Shown here: one piece after another, positions 9,855-18,827 of the stretch
Layout: every line of letters begins with the position of its first letter
Position numbering within the stretch: the stretch's first letter is position 1
Assembly: GCF_030656115.1 (NCBI RefSeq)
Contig: NZ_JAUSOO010000116.1
Coordinates: forward strand, 1-48,416
Length of the DNA stretch: 48,416 nt
Source of the DNA: Hydrogenophaga sp.
GTDB lineage: Bacteria; Pseudomonadota; Gammaproteobacteria; Burkholderiales; Burkholderiaceae_C
Direction: 5' to 3'
Notes under the pieces: generated by a model
What the model saw: only the letters and a program-made list of their open reading frames with translations
Databases searched by the model: none
What the model was told of the DNA's origin: nothing
Translations under genes and position numbers: made by a program

Positions 9855-9887
9855 GGGGCCGTGCTTCTCTCTCATGGCTCCTTGCTG

Positions 9888-10124
9888 GCCAAGGCGTGTG
9901 CGGGCAGGCCGCAGCGCTTCGGTGAGGCGGTCGGTGCTGCGCACCGACTTCCCTGCGATGCTCGCGGCCGTGGCCCGTCGCACAACTCGCTGCGTTCGCT
10001 GCGCGCTCTCCGCTCAGACAAGTGCGACAAGTCAGTCTTTGAGGCGCGCTGCGCGCGCGGCCACGGCCACTGCGCTTCTCGGCGCCTCACAGGCGCGCTG
10101 CGGCCTGCCCGCACACGCCTTGGC
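9888..10124. mobile_element. Palindromic 237-bp element E1 with 30-bp perfect terminal inverted repeats
   Basis: The first 30 bases (9888-9917, starting GCCAAGGCGTGTGCGGGC) and the last 30 (10095-10124) are exact inverted copies. Inner segments also pair (GTGAGGCG/CGCCTCAC, GGCCGTGGCC/GGCCACGGCC, GTCGCAC/GTGCGAC), so the whole element can fold on itself. The centre shares AACTCGCTGCGTTCGCTGCG and CTCCGCTCAGACAA with elements E2 and E3. No protein is encoded and no clear target duplication is seen. It fits a non-autonomous MITE- or REP-like element. Confidence 0.75.
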
Positions 10125-10170
10125 AACAGACGTATTGGCGCGCCACCGGTGGAATACCCGTTCGCTTCTT

Positions 10171-10408
10171 GCTGCGGCAGGCGCTGTCCGGTGGGGGCGA
10201 TTTTCCGGGGTGGCTGTGGCCGCCCGTCTGGGGCCGGGCGCGCAAGTGCGCGCTTCGTTGTCTGACTCGCGGCCATTGTCTGAGCGGAGAGAGCGCAGCG
10301 AACGCAGCGAGTTTGGCCGCGCCGGCTCCAGACGGGTGGGCGCAGCGAAGTCGGCGCAACGCGCCGACCACCCCGGATGAGCCCCCACCGGGCGGCGCCT
10401 GCCGCAGC
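10171..10408 (-). mobile_element. Palindromic 238-bp element E2, inverted relative to E3
   Basis: Terminal arms 10171-10198 and 10381-10408 (GCTGCGGCAGGCGC at the ends) are inverted copies differing at two of 28 positions. Its reverse complement matches the element at 31468-31704 with about 13 differences by eye over its length, roughly 95 percent. It lies 46 bases from E1, and part of that spacer is also recognisable beside E3. Non-coding. It fills the gap between nifV and the ISC genes together with E1. Confidence 0.78.
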
Positions 10409-10450
10409 ACGCGAGGTGCTTCGAGCGAAACCTAAAGAAGAGAATCCAGG

Positions 10451-10786
10451 TCAGTGCTCGCGCGCATGGTTGCGCGTGTGGCGCGGGAACTCGATCACCA
10501 GATCGGCTTCGCGCAGCTTGACGCAGCAGGCCAGGCGCGACTGCGACTCCAGTCCCCAGGCGTGGTCGAGCTGGTCTTCTTCGTCGTCCTTCGGTTTGGA
10601 CAAGGACGCGCCACCTTCGCGCACATAGACATGGCAGGTGGCGCAGGCGGCCACCATTTCGCAGGCGTGTTCGATGGCCACGCCGTGGGTGAGCAAAGCC
10701 TCGCAGAGCGATTCGCCTTTGGACACGTCGATCTCCTTGCCCTCGGGGCAAAGGTCGGGATGGGGCATCAGGCGGACTTTGGGCAT
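10451..10786 (-). CDS. fdx: ISC-type [2Fe-2S] ferredoxin Fdx
   Basis: A 111-aa adrenodoxin-type ferredoxin of the ISC system. The cluster cysteines are in HACEMVAACATCHVYV (C-x5-C-x2-C) with the fourth in LACCVKL. It opens MPKVRLMPHPDLCPEG, typical of betaproteobacterial Fdx. It donates electrons during Fe-S assembly on IscU. It begins 7 bases after the hscA stop, so it is the last gene of the iscS-iscU-A-type-hscA-fdx series. It could also serve nitrogenase, but its sequence type is ISC. Confidence 0.92.
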   Translation of the reverse strand: MPKVRLMPHPDLCPEGKEIDVSKGESLCEALLTHGVAIEHACEMVAACATCHVYVREGGASLSKPKDDEEDQLDHAWGLESQSRLACCVKLREADLVIEFPRHTRNHAREH

Positions 10787-10793
10787 GGGGTTC

Positions 10794-12671
10794 CTAAGGA
10801 GTCAAACTGTCCATGGAGAGGCCCGTCAGGGCCTTCTGGATCGACGCGTTCATGCGCCGCGCCGCAAACGCGTCGGTGGCGGCAGAAAGTGCATTGGTGC
10901 TCAGGCGCAACTCTTCCACCGGGGCTTCGGTCTCCAGCCGGTCGGCCACGGCGTACATGGCCTTGTGAATGGCGTCGATTTCGGTGGGGTTGAGCAGGCC
11001 ACCGTCTTCGGCGAGCGCGCTTTCGGTCGCGTCCAGCAGACGCCGCGCGTCCACCTGGGCCTCGCGCAGCGCGCGCAGCCGCATGTCGGATTGCGAGGCC
11101 GCGATGGCGTCTTGCAGCATGGATGCGATCTGCTCATCACCCAGGCCGTAGCTCGGCTTGACCTCGATGTGGGCCTCGATGCCGCTGCTCTGTTCGCGCG
11201 CACTGACCGAAAGCAAACCGTCGGCGTCGATCTGGAAACTCACGCGGATGTGCAGGGCGCCGGCCACGGCCGGTGGCAGGCCGCGCAGTTCGAAGCGCGC
11301 CAGCGAGCGGCAGTCGGCCACCGACTCGCGTTCGCCCTGCACCACGTGCAGCGACATCGCGGTCTGGCCGTCCTTGAAGGTGGTGAAGTCTTGCGCGCGC
11401 ACCGTGGGCAGGGGGGAATTGCGCGGGATCACTTTTTCCACCAGGCCGCCCATGGTCTCGATGCCGAGCGAGAGCGGGCAGACGTCGAGCAGCAGCCACT
11501 GGTCGCCGCTGCCGTTGCCGGCCAGCACGTTGGCCTGCAGCGCCGCGCCGATGGCGACCACCTGGTCGGGGTCGAGATCGGCCAGCGGCTCCAGGCCGAA
11601 GTAGTCGCGCACCGCGTCGCGCGCGATCGGCATGCGGGTCGATCCTCCCACCAGCACCACGCCGGTGATCAGGGCGGTGTTGAGCTGCGCATCGCGCAGC
11701 GCGCGTTTGGTGGCGCTGAGCGTGCGCGCGATCAGCGGCGCACCGAGCGTGGCGAACTGGGCGCGCGAAAGGATGGCCGCCAGCGACTGGCCGTCGGCCA
11801 GCGTGAGGCAGAGTTCGGCGCTGTCGTGGCTGGAGAGTTTTTCCTTCGCCGCACGGGCTGCCGTGAGCAGGGCGCGCTGCTGCGAAGGTGGCAAGGCGGC
11901 CACGCCGTCCAGGCCGTGTTCGGCGCAGAACCAGGCCGCGATGGCGCTGTCAAAGTCGTCGCCGCCCAGGGCCGAGTCGCCGCCGGTGGACAGCACCTCG
12001 AACACACCCTGGGTGAGCTTGAGGATGGAGATGTCAAAGGTGCCACCGCCCAGGTCGTAGACCGCGAAGGTGCCCTCGGCCTGCTGGTCCAGGCCGTAGG
12101 CAATCGCCGCGGCTGTGGGCTCGTTGAGCAGACGCAGCACGTTCAGGCCGGCGATGCGCGCCGCGTCCTTGGTCGCCTGGCGCTGCGCGTCGTCGAAGTA
12201 GGCCGGCACAGTGATCACCACACCCGAGAGCGGGCCGCCGAGCGAGGCTTCGGCGCGTTGGCGCAGCGTGTTCAGGATCTCGGCCGACACCTGCACCGGC
12301 GAGCGCTCGCCCGCCACGGTGTGCAGGCCCACCATGCCCGGGCCGTCCTTGAACCGGTAGGGCAGGCCGGCGGCGTCTTTCAGGTCGGCCAGCGAGCGGC
12401 CCATGAAACGTTTGACCGAGACGATGGTGTTGTGCGGGTCGATGGCCTGCTGGGCCTGGGCTTCACGCCCGACCACGGTGGCGCCGTCTTCCAGGTAACG
12501 CACCACCGACGGCAGCAGCATGGCGCCGTGTTCGTCGGGCAGGCACTCGGCCACCGCGCTGCGCACGCTCGCGATCAAAGAATTGGTCGTGCCCAGATCA
12601 ATGCCTGCGGCCAGCCGGTGCTGATGCGGCGCAGCGCTTTGACCCGGTTCAGCGATTTGTAGCAAAGCCAT
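10794..12671 (-). CDS. hscA: Fe-S assembly chaperone HscA (Hsp70 type)
   Basis: HscA, 625 aa, the specialised Hsp70 that releases clusters from IscU. ATPase motifs are [11 protein letters not shown] near residue 22, [14 protein letters not shown] and [16 protein letters not shown]; the substrate domain follows with [20 protein letters not shown]. Length and the HscA-type N-terminus ([12 protein letters not shown]) separate it from DnaK. Its co-chaperone gene hscB, normally just upstream, is absent: the space between hscA and iscA is only about 160 bases and holds a hairpin repeat. Followed closely by fdx. Confidence 0.95.
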   Translation of the reverse strand: MALLQIAEPGQSAAPHQHRLAAGIDLGTTNSLIASVRSAVAECLPDEHGAMLLPSVVRYLEDGATVVGREAQAQQAIDPHNTIVSVKRFMGRSLADLKDAAGLPYRFKDGPGMVGLHTVAGERSPVQVSAEILNTLRQRAEASLGGPLSGVVITVPAYFDDAQRQATKDAARIAGLNVLRLLNEPTAAAIAYGLDQQAEGTFAVYDLGGGTFDISILKLTQGVFEVLSTGGDSALGGDDFDSAIAAWFCAEHGLDGVAALPPSQQRALLTAARAAKEKLSSHDSAELCLTLADGQSLAAILSRAQFATLGAPLIARTLSATKRALRDAQLNTALITGVVLVGGSTRMPIARDAVRDYFGLEPLADLDPDQVVAIGAALQANVLAGNGSGDQWLLLDVCPLSLGIETMGGLVEKVIPRNSPLPTVRAQDFTTFKDGQTAMSLHVVQGERESVADCRSLARFELRGLPPAVAGALHIRVSFQIDADGLLSVSAREQSSGIEAHIEVKPSYGLGDEQIASMLQDAIAASQSDMRLRALREAQVDARRLLDATESALAEDGGLLNPTEIDAIHKAMYAVADRLETEAPVEELRLSTNALSAATDAFAARRMNASIQKALTGLSMDSLTP

Positions 12672-12745
12672 GGTGATCTTTGGTTAGAGCGAAAGAAGAA
12701 AGACAACCAACAAAAATCCGATGCCCGGCGTGCAGTGCCTCAACC

Positions 12746-12828
12746 CAGAACACCGCGGAACCGGCTTGGCCGGGCCGCAGGTGTTGCCCCCTGGGGGGTG
12801 ACGGGCGAAGCCCGGCGCGGGGGGAGCC
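12746..12828. repeat. Intergenic covarying hairpin repeat, copy 4
   Basis: Outer stem AACACC/GGTGTT, then GCGG/CCGC, inner CCGGCTTGGCCGG, then CCCCCTGGGGGG and the tail GACGGGCGAAGCCCGGCG. It occupies the position where hscB would be expected between iscA and hscA. Confidence 0.65.
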
Positions 12829-12829
12829 A

Positions 12830-13153
12830 TTACACGGCGAAGCTCTCGCCGCAGCCGCAGCTGTTTTTGGCGTTCGGGTTGTTGAACTTGAAGCCTTCGT
12901 TCAGGCCTTCGCGCACAAAGTCGAGCTCCGTGCCGTCCAGCATGGCCAGGCTCTTGGCGTCGACGACGAGCTTGGTGCCGGCGGTCTCGAAGCACTGGTC
13001 GTCGGGGTTGAGCACGTCGACGAACTCCAGCGCGTAGGCGAAGCCCGAGCAGCCGCTGGTCTTGACCGCCAGGCGCAGGCCGATGCCGCTGCCGCGTTTG
13101 GCCAGCGATTTTTCAACGTGCCGCGCGGCGGCGGGGGTCAGTGAGACTTGCAT
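12830..13153 (-). CDS. iscA: A-type Fe-S carrier IscA
   Basis: IscA, 107 aa. The three ligand cysteines are present: SGCSGFAY near residues 34-40 and NSCGCGES near residues 98-105. It starts [20 protein letters not shown], the usual IscA opening. It carries iron or Fe-S clusters between IscU and client proteins. It lies between the ErpA-like gene and hscA, in the normal ISC order except that hscB is missing after it. Hairpin repeats lie on both sides, which may tune expression within the series. Confidence 0.93.
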   Translation of the reverse strand: MQVSLTPAAARHVEKSLAKRGSGIGLRLAVKTSGCSGFAYALEFVDVLNPDDQCFETAGTKLVVDAKSLAMLDGTELDFVREGLNEGFKFNNPNAKNSCGCGESFAV

Positions 13154-13164
13154 GATGGTTCCTT

Positions 13165-13252
13165 TCTGTGGAGGGCTGGCCCCTCACCCCAACCCTCTCC
13201 CCAGAGGGGCGAGGGAGTAAAACCCGAGACGCGAAGCGGCGCGGGGGGATTC
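13165..13252. repeat. Intergenic repeat with CCCAACCCTCTCCCC arm
   Basis: CCCCTCACCCCAACCCTCTC followed by CCCAGAGGGGCGAGGG and the tail GACGCGAAGCGGCGCGGGGG. It is related to the arms at 772-918, and its tail matches the one of copy 3. It lies between the two A-type carrier genes. Confidence 0.55.
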
Positions 13253-13256
13253 CATT

Positions 13257-13634
13257 TCAGACTGAAAAGGACGAACCGCAACCGCAGGTGGTCGCTGCGT
13301 TCGGGTTGTGGATCACGAAGCGCGAGCCTTCCAGGCCGTCTTCAAAATCGACCCGCGCGCCCAGCACGTACTGCTGGCTCATCGCGTCGACCACCAGGGC
13401 CACGCCGGCGGTCACGGTCAGGGTGTCGTCTTCGTTGACCTGGTCGTCAAAGGCGAAACCGTAAGAGAAACCCGAACAGCCGCCACCGGTCACGTACAGG
13501 CGCAACTTGAGGTTGGGGTTTCCCTCTTCGACGATCAGCTCGGCCACTTTGGCCGCGGCCGCTGGCGTGAATTCCAGCATGGACGGCAGGGCGATGGGGT
13601 CGGCGGGGATTGATGCAGCGGCAGCGACTTGCAT
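13257..13634 (-). CDS. A-type Fe-S carrier, ErpA-like
   Basis: A 125-aa A-type carrier. The core [20 protein letters not shown] and [15 protein letters not shown] with [11 protein letters not shown] at the end give the three cysteine ligands. The sequence resembles ErpA more than IscA ([18 protein letters not shown]). It lies between iscU and iscA in the same direction. An N-terminal extension of about 18 residues precedes the core; translation could start at an internal ATG (MLEFTP). Having two A-type carriers in one ISC-like cluster, plus a third in the nifB unit, is more than usual. Confidence 0.88.
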   Translation of the reverse strand: MQVAAAASIPADPIALPSMLEFTPAAAAKVAELIVEEGNPNLKLRLYVTGGGCSGFSYGFAFDDQVNEDDTLTVTAGVALVVDAMSQQYVLGARVDFEDGLEGSRFVIHNPNAATTCGCGSSFSV

Positions 13635-13680
13635 GGCGGTGACTCCGGTGGGGTGGTGGGGGCGGTGCGGGTTCAGCCTC

Positions 13681-14118
13681 TCAGCGCGTGCTGGAGGCGC
13701 AGGCGGGTTGCTCCGACACCAGGGTGGCGGTTTCGCCGGTGGCCTGGCGCGAGCGGAAGTCGGCCACGGCCGCTTTGATCGCGTCTTCGGCCAGGATGGA
13801 GCAATGGATCTTCACCGGCGGCAGGGCCAGCTCTTCGGCGATCTGCGAGTTCTTGATCGCTAGCGCTTCGTCCAGTGTGCGCCCGCGCACCCACTCGGTG
13901 ACCAGCGAACTCGACGCGATCGCCGAGCCGCAGCCGTAGGTCTTGAACTTGGCGTCTTCGATCACGCCCTGGGCGTTGACGCGGATCTGCAGGCGCATCA
14001 CGTCGCCGCAGGCCGGCGCGCCGACCATGCCGGTGCCGACGCTGGCGTCGTTGGCGTCAAAGGCGCCCACGTTGCGCGGGTTTTCATAGTGATCGACGAC
14101 TTGTTCGCTGTAGGCCAT
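13681..14118 (-). CDS. iscU: Fe-S cluster scaffold IscU
   Basis: IscU-type scaffold, 145 aa. Cluster ligands are in [25 protein letters not shown] and [12 protein letters not shown], with the LPPVK motif recognised by HscA just before the last cysteine. It begins [21 protein letters not shown], the standard IscU start. The C-terminus carries about 17 extra residues beyond ordinary IscU, including one extra cysteine. It lies directly after iscS. There is no NifU C-terminal domain, so this is the ISC scaffold, apparently placed under nif control. Confidence 0.94.
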   Translation of the reverse strand: MAYSEQVVDHYENPRNVGAFDANDASVGTGMVGAPACGDVMRLQIRVNAQGVIEDAKFKTYGCGSAIASSSLVTEWVRGRTLDEALAIKNSQIAEELALPPVKIHCSILAEDAIKAAVADFRSRQATGETATLVSEQPACASSTR

Positions 14119-14163
14119 GGTTGTTCTCCGGGTGGGGGTGTGACAAATCGAATGGGGACCAGA

Positions 14164-15408
14164 TCAGTGTTCAGACCACTGGATCGTGCTGAGGTCGATG
14201 CCGGCCTGCACCATGTCCCACAGCGGGCTCATGGCGCGCAGCCGGTTCACCACCTCGGAGACCTGGGCAATCGTGAAATCGATCTCTTCGGCGGTGGTGA
14301 AGCGGCCGATGGAAAAGCGCACCGAGCTGTGTGCCAATTCGTCGCTGCGGCCCATGGCGCGCAGCACATAACTGGGCTCCAGGCTGGCCGAGGTGCAGGC
14401 CGAGCCCGACGACACGGCCACGCCCTTGATGCCCATCAGCAGCGACTCGCCCTCGACGTAGTTGAAGCTGCAGTTGAGGTACTGCACGGCGCGCTGGGTC
14501 TCGTCGCCGTTGAGCACCACGCAGTCCAGCTTCTGGAAGCCGGCCCAGAGGCGGTCGCGCAGGGTTTTGATGCGGGCGTTGTCGGCGGCCATGTTTTCGC
14601 GCGCCAGCCAGAAGGCCTCCCCCATGCCCACGATCTGGTGCGTGGCCAGCGTGCCCGAGCGCATGCCGCGCTCGTGGCCTCCCCCGTGCATCTGCGCGTC
14701 GATGCGCACGCGTGGTTTGCGGCGCACGTACAAGGCGCCGATGCCCTTGGGGCCGTAGATCTTGTGGGCCGACAGTGAGAGCAGATCCACCGGCAGCACG
14801 TCCAGATCGATCACCACCTTGCCAGCGGCCTGGGCGGCGTCCACATGCAGCAACACACCTTTCTCGCGACAGATCGCCCCGATGGCGGCGATGTCCTGGA
14901 TCACGCCCGTTTCGTTGTTCACAAACATGACCGAGGCCAGCACCGTGTCGGGGCGCAGCGAGGCACTGAACTGGTCCAGGTCGAGCAGGCCGCTGGGCAG
15001 CACCGGCAGCACCGTCACCTCAAAGCCTTCGCGCTCCAGCTCGCGCATGCTGTCCAGCACCGCCTTGTGCTCGGTTGCCAGGGTAACGAGGTGTTTTCCC
15101 CGGGCCTTGTGAAAGTGGGCCACGCCCTTGATGGCCAGGTTGTTCGACTCGGTGGCACCGGACGTCCAGACGATCTCTCGCGGGTCGGCGTTGATGAGTG
15201 AGCAGACCTGCTCACGTGCCAGCTCGATCGCCTCTTCAGCCACCCAGCCATAAGCGTGCGAGCGGCTGGCCGGGTTGCCGAACTGTTCGGTCAGGTAGGG
15301 CCACATCTTGCTGGCTACGCGGCGGTCCACCGGGGTGGTGGCGGCAGAGTCCAGATAGATCGGCAACGCTGTGCGGGAGGGGGCGTTTTCGCGGCTGACT
15401 TCCGGCAT
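14164..15408 (-). CDS. iscS: Cysteine desulfurase IscS
   Basis: IscS, 414 aa, a PLP enzyme that takes sulfur from cysteine for cluster assembly. The PLP lysine is in [16 protein letters not shown]; the sulfur-carrying cysteine is in [21 protein letters not shown]; the C-terminus [20 protein letters not shown] matches IscS rather than NifS. The start is the ATG at 15406-15408 with CAGGAG 6-7 bases upstream. It heads the iscS-iscU-erpA/iscA-hscA-fdx series and lies 27 bases after a predicted sigma-54 transcription start. No iscR precedes it. A second desulfurase, nifS, is at 25376-26518. Confidence 0.95.
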   Translation of the reverse strand: MPEVSRENAPSRTALPIYLDSAATTPVDRRVASKMWPYLTEQFGNPASRSHAYGWVAEEAIELAREQVCSLINADPREIVWTSGATESNNLAIKGVAHFHKARGKHLVTLATEHKAVLDSMRELEREGFEVTVLPVLPSGLLDLDQFSASLRPDTVLASVMFVNNETGVIQDIAAIGAICREKGVLLHVDAAQAAGKVVIDLDVLPVDLLSLSAHKIYGPKGIGALYVRRKPRVRIDAQMHGGGHERGMRSGTLATHQIVGMGEAFWLARENMAADNARIKTLRDRLWAGFQKLDCVVLNGDETQRAVQYLNCSFNYVEGESLLMGIKGVAVSSGSACTSASLEPSYVLRAMGRSDELAHSSVRFSIGRFTTAEEIDFTIAQVSEVVNRLRAMSPLWDMVQAGIDLSTIQWSEH

Positions 15409-15446
15409 GGCGGGCTCCTGAAAAAGGGTGGGGTGTACAGCCTTCT

Positions 15447-15461
15447 GCAACTTCGGTGCCA
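15447..15461 (-). promoter_or_regulatory. Sigma-54 promoter of the iscS series
   Basis: Minus strand TGGCAC-CGAAG-TTGC is an exact -24/-12 match. Transcription would begin near 15435, about 27 bases before the iscS ATG. This places the ISC-type genes under nitrogen-fixation control. Confidence 0.87.
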
Positions 15462-15511
15462 TGTGCCTGGGGCACCAAAACAGCCCCTCAGGCCTTGGTT
15501 TTTGTCTGCTT

Positions 15512-15561
15512 TGTACGGCGGACGGCAACAGGCGGCCTCGGTTGCTGTCGGATTTGTTGCA
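15512..15561. promoter_or_regulatory. Two imperfect NifA-type upstream sites between iscS and nifA
   Basis: TGT-N10-GCA occurs at 15512-15527 and 15546-15561, each one base from TGT-N10-ACA. Both are 85-135 bases from the two divergent predicted transcription starts, so they could serve both promoters. No perfect site is present here. Confidence 0.3.
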
Positions 15562-15625
15562 AAGCACGCGCACACGCTGGTGGTCGTTTGTGGGCTCTGC
15601 TGGTGGCCCATGGCAGACGTGGTTT

Positions 15626-15640
15626 CGGCACGAATATTGC
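15626..15640 (+). promoter_or_regulatory. Sigma-54 promoter of nifA
   Basis: CGGCAC-GAATA-TTGC keeps the essential GG and GC at ten-base spacing with one departure from consensus. Start of transcription near 15652, about 73 bases before the nifA GTG. It implies NtrC control or NifA autoactivation. Confidence 0.75.
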
Positions 15641-15724
15641 TTTAATTAAAGGCCTGATCGTCACTTTGCGGCGAAATCCCGCCGCTGGTGGATCGACCAG
15701 GCTTTTGAAGATGGGAGCCCCATC

Positions 15725-17395
15725 GTGATTGCAACGCCCCACATGATCCGTCGCGAGCTGGACGCGGTTTACGAAGTCAGCAAAACATTGGCCACCTCGC
15801 TGGATGTCCACAAGACCTTCCGCGAAGCCCTCAACTACCTCCTTCACGCCTTCGACTGGCGCCGCACTTTTGTGGTGGTGGCCGAGCCCGACGGCACGCT
15901 CAAAGGCCTGTGCGCCGTCGGCCTCACCCAGGCCGAACAGCAGCGCCTGCATTTCGAGTCGGGCGAAGGCATCGTGGGTCGCGTGTTCGCCAGCGGCATG
16001 CCCGCCACCGTGCCCGACGTGCGGGCCGAACCGCTGTTCCTCAACCGCACCGGCGCCGCCGACCAGAGCCCGGGCATCCCTGTGGCCATGCTCGCCACCC
16101 CCATCCGCGCCGACCACCGCACGCTCGGCGTGGTGGTTGTCGATTGCCTCAACCCCGAAGGGCGCCGCGTCTTCGCCGACGACCTGCGCCTGCTGCGCAT
16201 GGTCGCCACCCTCATGGGCCAGGCGCTGCTGCTGCACCGCAGCGTCACCGCCGCCGCCGAAACCCTGCAGAACGAAACACGCCGCATGCACAAGGCGCTG
16301 GGCGCGCAACGCGCCAAGATCGACCGGGTGGTCGGCGTCTCTGCGCCCATGCTCAATGTGTTTGACCAGATCGAGCAGGTCGCGCCTTTGCGCACCACCG
16401 TGCTGCTGCGCGGCGAAAGCGGCACCGGCAAAGAAGTGATGGCCCGCGCCATCCACAACCTCTCCCCGCGTGCCAAGGAACCCTTTGTGGGCGTCAACTG
16501 CGCGGCACTCACCGAGTCGCTGCTGGAAAGCGAACTCTTTGGTCACGAAAAAGGTGCCTTCACCGGCGCACAGGGCCAGCGCAAGGGCCGCTTTGAAATG
16601 GCCCACGGCGGCACGCTCTTCCTCGACGAAATCGGCGACATCTCCGCCTCGTTTCAGGCCAAGCTGCTGCGTGTGCTGCAGGAGCGCAGCTTTGAACGCG
16701 TGGGCGGCGGGTCAGCGGTGAAGGTGGACGTGCGCCTCATCCTCGCCACCAACCGCAACCTCGAACGCATGGTGCAGGCCGGCGAATTCCGCGCCGATCT
16801 GTATTACCGCATCAACGTCGTCAGCATCCAGCTGCCGCCGCTGCGCGAGCGCCGAGAAGACATTCCCGCCATGGCACAGCACTTCCTCGAACGCTTCAAC
16901 CGCGAAAACGCCAAGACCGCCCAATTCAGCCCCGAAGCCATGCGTGTGCTCACCAGTTGCTACTGGCCCGGCAACGTGCGCGAGCTGGAAAACTGCGTCG
17001 AACGCACCGCCACCATGGCGCACAACGACGTCATCAGCGACCTGGCTTTCCCCTGCCGCGACAACCGCTGCCTCACGCAGGTGCTGCACCACATTGAACG
17101 CGAAGACGCGGTGCGCCCCAGCCGCCTGGCCGAGATCCCGATCCAGGAGCGGCCCATGGGCCCCGCGGTGGCCGATCCCGGCTTGCCTCCTGCGCCACCC
17201 GCACCCGCTCCCGAGGCCGTCACCGCACCCCCCCTTCCGGTCGACGGCAAACCCGACGGTGAAGCCGAGCGCCTGGTCTGGGCCATGGAGCGCAGCGGCT
17301 GGGTGCAGGCCAAGGCGGCGCGTCTGCTCAAGATTTCACCGCGCCAGATGGGGTATGCCTTGCAGAAGCATGGCATTGAGGTGCGGAAGTTTTGA
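15725..17395 (+). CDS. nifA: Nif-specific transcriptional activator NifA (oxygen-sensitive type)
   Basis: NifA, 556 aa, the sigma-54-dependent activator of nif genes. Domains in order: N-terminal GAF (about 20-170); AAA+ with Walker A GESGTGKE from residue 230 and the sigma-54 contact loop GAFTGA from residue 277; linker; Fis-type HTH at the C-terminus ([20 protein letters not shown]). Cysteines 412, 424, 444 and 449 give C-x11-C-x19-C-x4-C, the signature of NifA proteins that sense oxygen or iron themselves; no nifL is adjacent. The start is a GTG with GGGAG 7 bases upstream; an ATG 18 bases further in has no such site. Confidence 0.96.
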   Translation: MIATPHMIRRELDAVYEVSKTLATSLDVHKTFREALNYLLHAFDWRRTFVVVAEPDGTLKGLCAVGLTQAEQQRLHFESGEGIVGRVFASGMPATVPDVRAEPLFLNRTGAADQSPGIPVAMLATPIRADHRTLGVVVVDCLNPEGRRVFADDLRLLRMVATLMGQALLLHRSVTAAAETLQNETRRMHKALGAQRAKIDRVVGVSAPMLNVFDQIEQVAPLRTTVLLRGESGTGKEVMARAIHNLSPRAKEPFVGVNCAALTESLLESELFGHEKGAFTGAQGQRKGRFEMAHGGTLFLDEIGDISASFQAKLLRVLQERSFERVGGGSAVKVDVRLILATNRNLERMVQAGEFRADLYYRINVVSIQLPPLRERREDIPAMAQHFLERFNRENAKTAQFSPEAMRVLTSCYWPGNVRELENCVERTATMAHNDVISDLAFPCRDNRCLTQVLHHIEREDAVRPSRLAEIPIQERPMGPAVADPGLPPAPPAPAPEAVTAPPLPVDGKPDGEAERLVWAMERSGWVQAKAARLLKISPRQMGYALQKHGIEVRKF

Positions 17396-17435
17396 GGTGT
17401 CTGCTCGGCGCGGGTTGTCGTTGAGTCCGCGCGAT

Positions 17436-17463
17436 CCAGCCCCCTGGTTGCGCCCAGGGCTGG
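17436..17463. terminator. GC-rich hairpin between convergent nifA and methyltransferase genes
   Basis: CCAGCCCCCTGG pairs with CCCAGGGCTGG with a one-base bulge around a 5-base loop. No T-run follows on either strand, so intrinsic termination is uncertain. Confidence 0.35.
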
Positions 17464-17553
17464 CGCCAGGATGCGCAATGGCCAGGGATTCCGCCGCTGC
17501 AAGCTGGGCCCTAACTGTCGAATCGCCACCGGCACCACGGCGATCTTTTGAAA

Positions 17554-18237
17554 CTATGCGTACGCCACCCACCCTCTAAAGCTGAACCCCGCATAGAACA
17601 GCGCGATCTTGTCGAACCCTGCTTCCCGCAGGCTCGCCTCGTCTTCTTCTGGCGAGAGGATCGACAGATTCGATTTCATGACCTGCCTTGATGGCTCCGC
17701 ACTCGCGGCAGGTGTTCCAGCGAAAGCCAGATGTCGCGAAAGCCAGAGGGATCGGTCTGGCTCCGCAGACGGAATGCTGATGTGCATCACGACAAAAGGA
17801 GCCCCAGCTTTCAAGCGCTTGTGGATCGCGCGAAGCGTCTCGAGTCGCTGCTGTCGCGGAATGAAGTGAAAGGTGAGCAGCGACGTTGCGCCGTCAAAAG
17901 GCCCTTGCGGAGCGCCATCGATATAGCCTTCGTGGAGGGCCACTCGTCCTTGGTAAGGTCGAGCGGTTTGCTCTGCGAGTGCCAGCATTTCTCGCGAAGG
18001 GTCTACCCCGTCGAAGCGCCACTCGGGCTGTTCGCGGGCAAGGGCATCGATTTCCAAACCCCCTCCAGCACCGTGTACCAGGATTCGTCCATCGGCGGGG
18101 ACACGCTCGGCGAGCAGCAGCTGCACCATGCGGTGCAGGCTGGAGAAGCCCGGCACCTGGTTTGGTGGTCCGTTCAGGTAGGGGTGCCTTGATGCAGTCG
18201 ACGCCATGTCTTGTGTGGTTGGATTCAGCTGTGGCAT
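17554..18237 (-). CDS. Class I SAM-dependent methyltransferase
   Basis: A 227-aa methyltransferase with a Rossmann core: motif I RILVHGAGGGLEIDALA near residues 51-67, the acidic residue in WRFDGVDPSREMLALAEQ, and a LLTFHFIPRQQRLETLRAIH segment. It resembles small-molecule methyltransferases of the trans-aconitate/ubiquinone type, but the substrate cannot be named. It is transcribed divergently from the Rrf2-type regulator, and one operator-like repeat (18242-18257) lies immediately before its start, so it is a likely target. It has no evident link to nitrogen fixation. A second ATG 10 codons in is an alternative start. Confidence 0.85.
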   Translation of the reverse strand: MPQLNPTTQDMASTASRHPYLNGPPNQVPGFSSLHRMVQLLLAERVPADGRILVHGAGGGLEIDALAREQPEWRFDGVDPSREMLALAEQTARPYQGRVALHEGYIDGAPQGPFDGATSLLTFHFIPRQQRLETLRAIHKRLKAGAPFVVMHISIPSAEPDRSLWLSRHLAFAGTPAASAEPSRQVMKSNLSILSPEEDEASLREAGFDKIALFYAGFSFRGWVAYA

Positions 18238-18241
18238 TGAT

Positions 18242-18307
18242 TTTCATGAATCATCAAAAGAAACTTGATAATACATGATCAAATAACAGTTGATGTTTCA
18301 TGATGCA
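18242..18307. promoter_or_regulatory. Three copies of an operator-like motif TTGATNNTWCATGA
   Basis: TTGATAATACATGATCAA at 18265-18282 and TTGATGTTTCATGATGCA at 18290-18307 are direct copies 25 bases apart. TTGATGATTCATGAAA on the opposite strand covers 18242-18257. They fill the gap between the methyltransferase and Rrf2-type regulator genes and are the likely binding sites of that regulator. Confidence 0.65.
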
Positions 18308-18370
18308 TCGGCAATGACAGCGATCTGCTGCATCAAGACGCCGACCCCACTGAAGGCCCAGGACAAACCG

Positions 18371-18802
18371 ATGAACAAGGACACACGCCTTTCCGACGTG
18401 CTGCATGTGCTGCTGCACTTGGGACACACGAAGGAACCCATCACCTCCGAGGTCTTGGCCAGGAGCATGGGGACCAATCCCGCTGTGTTCAGGCGGACCA
18501 TGGGGGGCCTGAGAGAGGCTGGCTATGTCAGCGCTGAGAAGGGCCATGGTGGTGGGTGGTTGCTAGCCACGCCTTTGCACGAGATTTCTCTGCTCGACGT
18601 CTATGTCGCCTTGGGCCGGCCCGCCTTGTTTGCCTTTGGAAACCGGGAGAGTCACCCTGGTTGCCAGGTGCAGGAGCGCGTCAACGCGGTCTTGGCCGAC
18701 ACCATGGCACAGGCTGAAGCACTGTTTGTTGAGCGTTTTGCGGATGTCTCGCTGGCAGCGCTCGCGCCGAAAGTGCTCTCGAAGGCCGCCAAGCCCTGCT
18801 GA
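18371..18802 (+). CDS. Rrf2-family transcriptional regulator
   Basis: A 143-aa winged-helix regulator of the Rrf2 family, beginning MNKDTRLSDVLHVLLHLGH with the recognition region LARSMGTNPAVFRRTMGGLR and the wing SAEKGHGGGWLLA. Only isolated cysteines are present (GCQVQ and the C-terminal residue), so it lacks the three-cysteine Fe-S site of IscR and is nearer the YwnA/YwgB type. It is divergent from the methyltransferase gene, with three repeated operator-like motifs in the gap. The start is the ATG at 18371; the more upstream in-frame ATG at 18290 lies inside an operator copy. Convergent with the TetR gene. Confidence 0.88.
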   Translation: MNKDTRLSDVLHVLLHLGHTKEPITSEVLARSMGTNPAVFRRTMGGLREAGYVSAEKGHGGGWLLATPLHEISLLDVYVALGRPALFAFGNRESHPGCQVQERVNAVLADTMAQAEALFVERFADVSLAALAPKVLSKAAKPC

Positions 18803-18827
18803 AAAGCAGGCAGCCTCGTGCGCAGGC

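Noticed and set aside
15455..15476. GGTGCC-N10-GGCACC inverted repeat as an NtrC site
   Set aside because: The half-sites have the wrong orientation for the NtrC consensus and overlap the -24 element of the iscS promoter.
18371..18802. Rrf2 protein as the missing IscR
   Set aside because: It lacks the three clustered cysteines of IscR, and its operators are in its own promoter, not near iscS.
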